Below, piece after piece: positions 59,497 to 64,000 of a stretch of 64,000 nt of DNA; the stretch's first letter is position 1; every line of letters starts with the position of its first letter. The notes under the pieces are model-generated. The model was not told the origin of the DNA and searched no databases. It was given only the letters and a program-made list of their open reading frames with translations. The stretch is from Chionoecetes opilio (taxonomy: Eukaryota; Arthropoda; Malacostraca; Decapoda; Majidae). The stretch lies in assembly GCA_016584305.1 (NCBI GenBank), contig JACEEZ010020601.1, positions 133,053 through 197,052 of the forward strand. Direction: 5' to 3'. The translations under genes and the position numbers were made by a program.

Positions 59497-60206
59497 CACA
59501 CAAACCTCGATTTCCCGGATATCGGATTTGCCGGACAAAATCCGAGGTCCGGGGATATGTCAGTCTCGGACAATTTATTATTATTTTTTTTTTTTCGTTG
59601 AAATGCCTGGTGCTGTTCGTAAATTGACCAAGTTGTCCGGTGGTCCGAGCGTCTCCTGTCACCCCTGGTCAGTGTCCGCGCCTCCCGCCAGGTGGCAGCA
59701 TGCTCAGCGGTCGTATTGTTTACATTTGGGCACACAACATTCACGGTTCACCTGCACAGCCTCCGTCAGTCACCTGACTCCCACTGCCCCTGGTGCAAGA
59801 ACATTTCTGAGACTATTGAACACTTTCTGTTGCCTCCCGCCAGGTGGCAGCATGCTCAGCGGTCGTATTGTTTACATTTGGGCACACGACGCTCACGGTT
59901 CACCTGCACAGCCTCCGTTAGTCCCCTGACCCCCACTGCCCCTGGTGCAGGAACGTCTCTTGAGACTATTGAACACTTTCTGCTGCCTCCCGCCAGGTGG
60001 CTGCATGCTCATTGCTCAGCGGACGTAAAAGTCCGCGGCGGCGTAGTTGATATTGTCGGTTGCCGGACAGTAAATACTAGAGTAGATAACGTCCGGGTGG
60101 GTAATGGCATCGTTTTTTTTTTGTTTTTTTATTTTACTTGCGATTCCGACTTTTGCGGTTCCGACCAGTGCGCCTCCCCTATTAGTCCGGAAATCGAGGT
60201 TGTGTG
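59497..60206. mobile_element. Tigger/pogo-like non-autonomous element, TA target duplication
   Basis: The left end CACACAAACCTCGATTTCCC and the right end (reverse-complemented) CACACAACCTCGATTTCCGG lie between TA at 59495-59496 and 60207-60208. The AACCTCGATT-x-CCGGA phrase is typical of Tigger/pogo termini. An ATG at 59602 gives MPGAVRKLTKL, possibly a transposase remnant. The middle is filled by the 152-bp tandem repeat. Confidence 0.85.
59681..60027 (+). repeat. 152/153-bp tandem repeat (2.3 units) with captured LINE coding sequence
   Basis: Units start cctcccgccaggtggcagca at 59681, 59833 and 59986. Each full unit encodes CPWCKNISETIEHFLL or a close variant, the C-terminal Cys motif of a jockey-type LINE. 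Confidence 0.85.
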
Positions 60207-60310
60207 TATTGATATTTGGGTAATTTAGTGGAGTATCTGCAACCTGCGCTGGTTTGTTGACATCGAGGCTTGGAAAACACGTGGTCCTCTCGCACAGTTA
60301 TCTTCAGTTT

Positions 60311-61031
60311 TGGACAGTGACAGCCCGGCAGCCGGTTATCACCGCTCTCGCTCCGCTCTCATCACAGTTGTGACAGCTCGCCCTCGTCGCTTGAGCTGCT
60401 CTGCACTGCTGGACTTCGCCATCGCCAGCCTTGTGCTTGACCGTTGGGCTCCACCATCGCTGGTATGTTACAGCCTGCTCCTCGTCTGTTTCCGTCTGCC
60501 GCCGCCATGTCGACACGTCACGGGACGGGCCAGCCTGGATGTCCAGGAGGATGAAGCCTCCTGTCCTCCCCTTCCCTCCTCCGCCAGCAAGAGGGCACGG
60601 GCGCCTTCTCCCTCGCAGGAAGGTCCTGATAAGGCCCCTTGCACCGGCCCCGACACCCTGTCCTCTCAGGTTGCATATGTCCAAGCGTCCTACCTCCTCA
60701 GAGCTGCGTCGGGTGCACGGGTTTTTTCTAATCCGTGCCGGGTCTCCCATGCTCTCCACCTCTTGACCTCAAGTATGTCCTCGAGGGGGAAACCCGCGCC
60801 ATGGGAAACGGTTGTGCCCTTGTTGTTGTGATTTGGGAGCACAACATCCCCAAGGTACCTGAACTGGGGCAGGCCTCCTTTACCCTGGGGGAATGGGAGG
60901 TCACCTGCCGCAGGGCTGAGCGTGAAGGCCCTGGCTACCATTACGCCAGGGTATACTGTCCTGTTGGGCCCTTCTCTCCCCACAGGTGGCAGGGAAAGAA
61001 AGGGCTACAGAGGGGCAAAGAAGGAAGATAG
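60311..61031 (+). other. GC-rich block with overlapping frames, possible LINE ORF1 remnant
   Basis: Open frames on both strands. The + frame at 60310-60831 contains SSASKRARAPSPSQEGPDKA, reminiscent of the Ser/Pro/Arg start of jockey-type ORF1. The frame at 60735-61031 reads LEGETRAMGNGCALVVVIWE. I cannot identify it further. It interrupts the dispersed repeat. Confidence 0.35.
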
Positions 61032-62935
61032 GTGTCAAGTTCGACCCAGAGCTTGACAGACGACCTACAAAGCGCTAAGAAGCAGAAAAGGTCACAAGAA
61101 GAAGAAGTCAGGCTAAGGCACCGTGCATTCTTTGTGCTGTGTAGGCCGTGGCTGTGTTGGTGTTGGTGTTGTAGGCGTAGCTGGTGTTTGGCTGTGGTGG
61201 TGTGGGTGTCAGGTAAGCAGCAGTGTGGTGGTATAAGTGTGTGCAGGGAGAGAGCAAGGAGTGTGTGTGTGTGTGCAGGCTTGTGGGTTACCTGCGTTGG
61301 GTTAAATCGCGTCTTTGCCTTATTTGCCCTTCCTTTTCTCTCTCTCATGGCATAAATGGCAGTCACCATGGGACAAAACAGCAACACTAGTCCCTCATGT
61401 TGATATTTCAGTGAGTGAACAGTAGTTATCTGATATAGCGGTATTATTTTACACGACGACCCAAATTCTCTCTCTCTCTCTCTCTCTCTCACCACACACA
61501 CAATTGGGAGTGTGGTTTCTGTTTACCTTATTGGATTCTAGGAAACATTCTCTATGAAGTTCCGTGGCAAATAATTACTTTGGGAGATAATGACATGTTG
61601 TTTATAGGGAGGCGAGAGACAAGGGTTTACGTCCGCCACACTCTTCTTCCTCTTATGACCTGCATCGCCTCTGTTCTTCCCTTGCCGCGGACACTTTTAA
61701 TGCAGATTTAGTGATAGCAGTGTCTAAAGATACGGTCCCGTTTGCCTAAAAGATACGGCGGCTGTAGATACGGCGGTAAAAATGGACGAGGACTGCGCGG
61801 TTATTTTCTGAGACACTTGACTAATTTTTCCTGGCCTAAAAATGCTGCTCTATGACATGGAAATATTTTTATATTCCGGAAACCTGTTAAAAAAGATAGG
61901 CTTAGGCTGTTTTGATAGCCTATTGATTTTTTTTTTTTTTTTTTTTAAGTTAATGCCATCTATTTGTCCTTTACATATCAATAATTTTATTTTACATCAA
62001 TTTCAGGAGGATTTCTGTTTGTTTCAATAGATTTCGATTATTCCGCATCGTTTTAGACATTACCCATGGGCCAAATGCGTTGATTTCTATTTTTCAGATC
62101 TTAATCTTGGACGTGTGTTTTTGTTGATATTTTGTCTCGGTCATATTCTTCCTTGTATTTCAAGTGTGTGGGTTTGTCTGTGTTTGCCAAGTTATTCACA
62201 CACTCTTTGTGTTTGTGTGCGTTCTGCTACCGTGTATTTCATGTGCTTAGGGGAGAAAAACGCCCGACTCAGTGCTTTAAAATGTTACGTTACCATAACA
62301 AAAACACAAAACCGACTTTTTTTACTGCTACTCCAAACTAGGATTTGTTACTGTTTTTAAGCAACATCATTCACGTAGTGAATAACTCATATGATTCCTT
62401 ATTTTTTAAAGCGTTAGTTAAAAAGTGAAATTTTGTGTGGACGTAGTTGTAAATATTGCGCAGTGAATTCGTCACTTTTTCACGCCCTAAATTTCCTTAT
62501 TTCTTTGTTATTTAATGGGTTTTTGAGGGTGTACGTGGTGTATTTATGATCATTGTACATTATGCGTCGTAATTCCTTCATTATTTAGTGTGTATAATGT
62601 GTAATGAAGGGCTGCAGCCTGTGTTGTGGCCTCGGCCGCTGAGTGACGTCACGGGCACAGTGTTTACATCCGCTGGAGATGCCATGTTGCTTATTTTATC
62701 AGTGTTTTGTCCATTAATAACCTTAAATGACGGGATTATCGCCCCTATGGAAGGCCGAGGAAGGGTAAATAAGGAGTATACCATGAACCATAAGTCCGAG
62801 AACAGTGACAGAAGGCAGAAATAATGGGTAGTATTGTTGAACGAGAGGCAAGACGGTGTGGTGTCTCTTATTACGGCAATGGTAGTAGTAGTAGTAATAG
62901 TAGTAATAATGATAATACACAAATCACTACTTTCG
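61032..62935. other. non-coding with dispersed-repeat pieces
   Basis: GT-rich patch at 61150-61290, CT microsatellite at 61468-61490, repeat segment 61490-61680, then AT-rich sequence without a credible frame. The 78-codon frame at 62588-62824 has no recognisable motif or supporting context. Confidence 0.45.
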
Positions 62936-63340
62936 GAGGTATAAGACGTTTTTAACAGGAAGGAGTGTATAGGAATAGGTTTCCGGAAAATATAACTTCT
63001 CCATTAGAAAAAGCACCTATTGTAGGCCAGGAAAAATTTGTCTGTGTCTGTGAAAACGACCGCGAAGTCCTCGTCCATTATAATCCAGATTTGGCTTTAG
63101 TTAGGAGGTTAAAGCGTGGGATTAGGTTAGGTTAGTGAGTCTAAAGGTGGGGTTAGGTTAGTTTAATTTTCATATCTCCTATACACTCCCTCCTGTTAAA
63201 AACGTCTTATATCTCCGAAAGTAGTGATTTGCGACGGAAGTTCATAGAGAGAATGTTTCTTAGAATCTATTAAGGTGAACAGAAACCACACTCCCAATTG
63301 TGTAGGCAATTTCGGTCCTAGTGTAAACATGTACCGAAAC
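62936..63340 (-). repeat. dispersed repeat, inverted copy with internal hairpin
   Basis: 63220-63330 is the reverse complement of 61495-61600. The arms 62936-62973 and 63172-63215 (ggaagg(g)agtgtatagga and complement; acgttttta acagg) are inverted around aggttaggtta sequence. Confidence 0.7.
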
Positions 63341-63348
63341 TTTTTTAC

Positions 63349-63460
63349 TGGTGAGTTTTGATGTGTTTTCAATTAATCTGCTAACCGTTTGTGGCGCAAA
63401 TAGCTTTTCAATTTTAGTGATTTGGAACAAAAATGACAAAAAAACAAATTGAACCTAACC
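63349..63460. mobile_element. CCTAA-core MITE, partial copy
   Basis: aattaatctgctaaccgttt and aaatgacaaaaaaacaaatt then gaacctaaccc match one arm and the start of the core of 41332-41710; the rest is missing and the zinc-finger upstream repeat begins at 63461. Confidence 0.65.
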
Positions 63461-63725
63461 CTGGCTGTTTGTGTCCTAACTGTGACCACTGTTGCAGGTG
63501 GTGAGGTCACAGTCCCAGCTGGCTCTCTGTGTCCTAACTGTGACCACTGTTGCAGGTGCTGAGATCACAGTCCCAGCTGGCTCTCTGTGTGCAGACTGTG
63601 ACCACTGTTGCAGGTGGTGAGGTCACAGTCCCAGCTGGCTCTCTGTGTGCTGACTGTGGCCACTGTTGCAGGTGGTGAGGTCACAGTTCCAGCTGGCTCT
63701 CTGTGTGCTGAGGTCACAGTCCCAG
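63461..63725 (+). repeat. 58-bp tandem repeat upstream of zinc-finger gene 2
   Basis: Four full units (starts 63461, 63519, 63577, 63635) and one of 33 bp, unit ctggctctctgtgtcctaac onward. Each unit contains ccactgttgcag|gt, which resembles a splice acceptor followed by GT. Confidence 0.93.
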
Positions 63726-63795
63726 CTGGGTGTTCTGCTGCACACTAAGGCATCTCGCGCCAGCATCCCTAAAGCTTCCTGCAGGACCGGCCGCC

Positions 63796-64000
63796 ATGTG
63801 TGCTGCCCCCAGTATTGCTGCGGTGGAGGCTGTGGCAGGAGGCAGCAGCACCACCAGTGGCCGGGAGCAGCAGCAGCAGTCTGCCTCAGCTGTGGGGAGG
63901 CACAGGAGGGATGGCAAGAATCATCTGGAGGCAGGCAGCTCAGGCCAAGAAGGAGAGAGGCAGTTTTGTTGCTCACAATGTAGTAAATCATTCAGATTCA
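63796..64000 (+). CDS. C2H2 zinc-finger protein, N-terminal part (runs off the window)
   Basis: The ATG at 63796 has a strong start context (ggccgccATGtg) and opens a clean frame to the window end, 68 residues. It begins MCAAPSIAAVEAVAGGSSTT, then a Gln run (REQQQQSASA), HLEAGSSGQEGERQ and FCCSQCSKSFRF, the first half of a C2H2 finger (C-x2-C-x-KSF). The same arrangement, in noisy form, begins gene 1 near 57039, so the two are tandem paralogues about 6.8 kb apart. Probably nuclear and DNA-binding; the remaining fingers lie outside. Confidence 0.8.
   Translation, partial: MCAAPSIAAVEAVAGGSSTTSGREQQQQSASAVGRHRRDGKNHLEAGSSGQEGERQFCCSQCSKSFRF

Larger units (their letters stand above)
59366..61700 (+). 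repeat. long dispersed repeat, copy 3
   Basis: Segment 1 (59438-59496) and segment 2 (60219-60310) are separated by a Tigger-like insertion. The third segment reappears at 61490-61680 (attgggagtgtggtttctgt) after a GC-rich block. Confidence 0.75.

Noticed and set aside
62640..62665. CRE-like TGACGTCA as a promoter
   Set aside because: A single 8-bp motif with no start site, coding exon or second element; chance cannot be excluded.
62588..62824. Small protein of 78 residues
   Set aside because: Reasonable length but no motif, no splice context and no second copy to compare.

Overview
This window looks like intergenic and intronic DNA of an arthropod, most likely a decapod crustacean (crab or shrimp). 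The reasons are a jockey-type LINE of the kind that is very abundant in crab genomes, several tRNA-derived SINEs, TTAGG-type (CCTAA) repeat patches, an extreme density of dinucleotide microsatellites, and host exons with canonical GT-AG splice sites. The crustacean placement rests on remembered family knowledge; no database was searched. Nothing bacterial was seen.

Host coding content is small. Five LDL-receptor class A (LDLa) exons on the + strand (6954-7067, 13619-13732, 28800-28916, 34359-34469 and a terminal-looking exon at 35778-35944) are all in phase 1, so they can splice to one another. They appear to belong to one gene whose introns are packed with transposable elements. The first two exons lie in a segmental duplication (5327-8190 and 11957-14820) and differ by one synonymous base. 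At the right end there is a broken C2H2 zinc-finger gene (about 57000-58394, poly(A) signal at 58559) and the clean start of a paralogue (63796 to the window end). Both are preceded by a 58-bp tandem repeat.

The rest is mostly nested mobile DNA. 1-4800: Penelope-like GIY-YIG fragment, jockey LINE split by a DNA transposon, RNase H fragment. 8430-11590: broken intronless gene that I read as a FEN1/XPG-like (PIN-fold) nuclease with a C-terminal CXC domain; this is the best candidate for something undescribed. 16200-23830: Ty3/gypsy-like element with integrase upstream of reverse transcriptase, interrupted by a LINE fragment, a MITE and a GC-rich hAT element. 23830-27075: RTE-like LINE with one nonsense codon. 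29245-33062: another LINE carrying three later insertions, two with clean target-site duplications. 33085-34200: CR1-like LINE. 38291-43639: large TA-flanked transposon with a fold-back element in its right terminus and a MITE with telomere-like repeats inside. 46310-51310: LINE whose 3' region holds a 2.7-kb minisatellite. 59497-60206: Tigger/pogo-like element whose empty site is seen in two related repeats in this window.

Sequence quality is uneven. From about 51650 to 58300 homopolymer runs are inflated and reading frames break constantly compared with cleaner copies of the same repeats elsewhere in the window. That block looks like poorly polished assembly, and broken frames there should not be read as biology.
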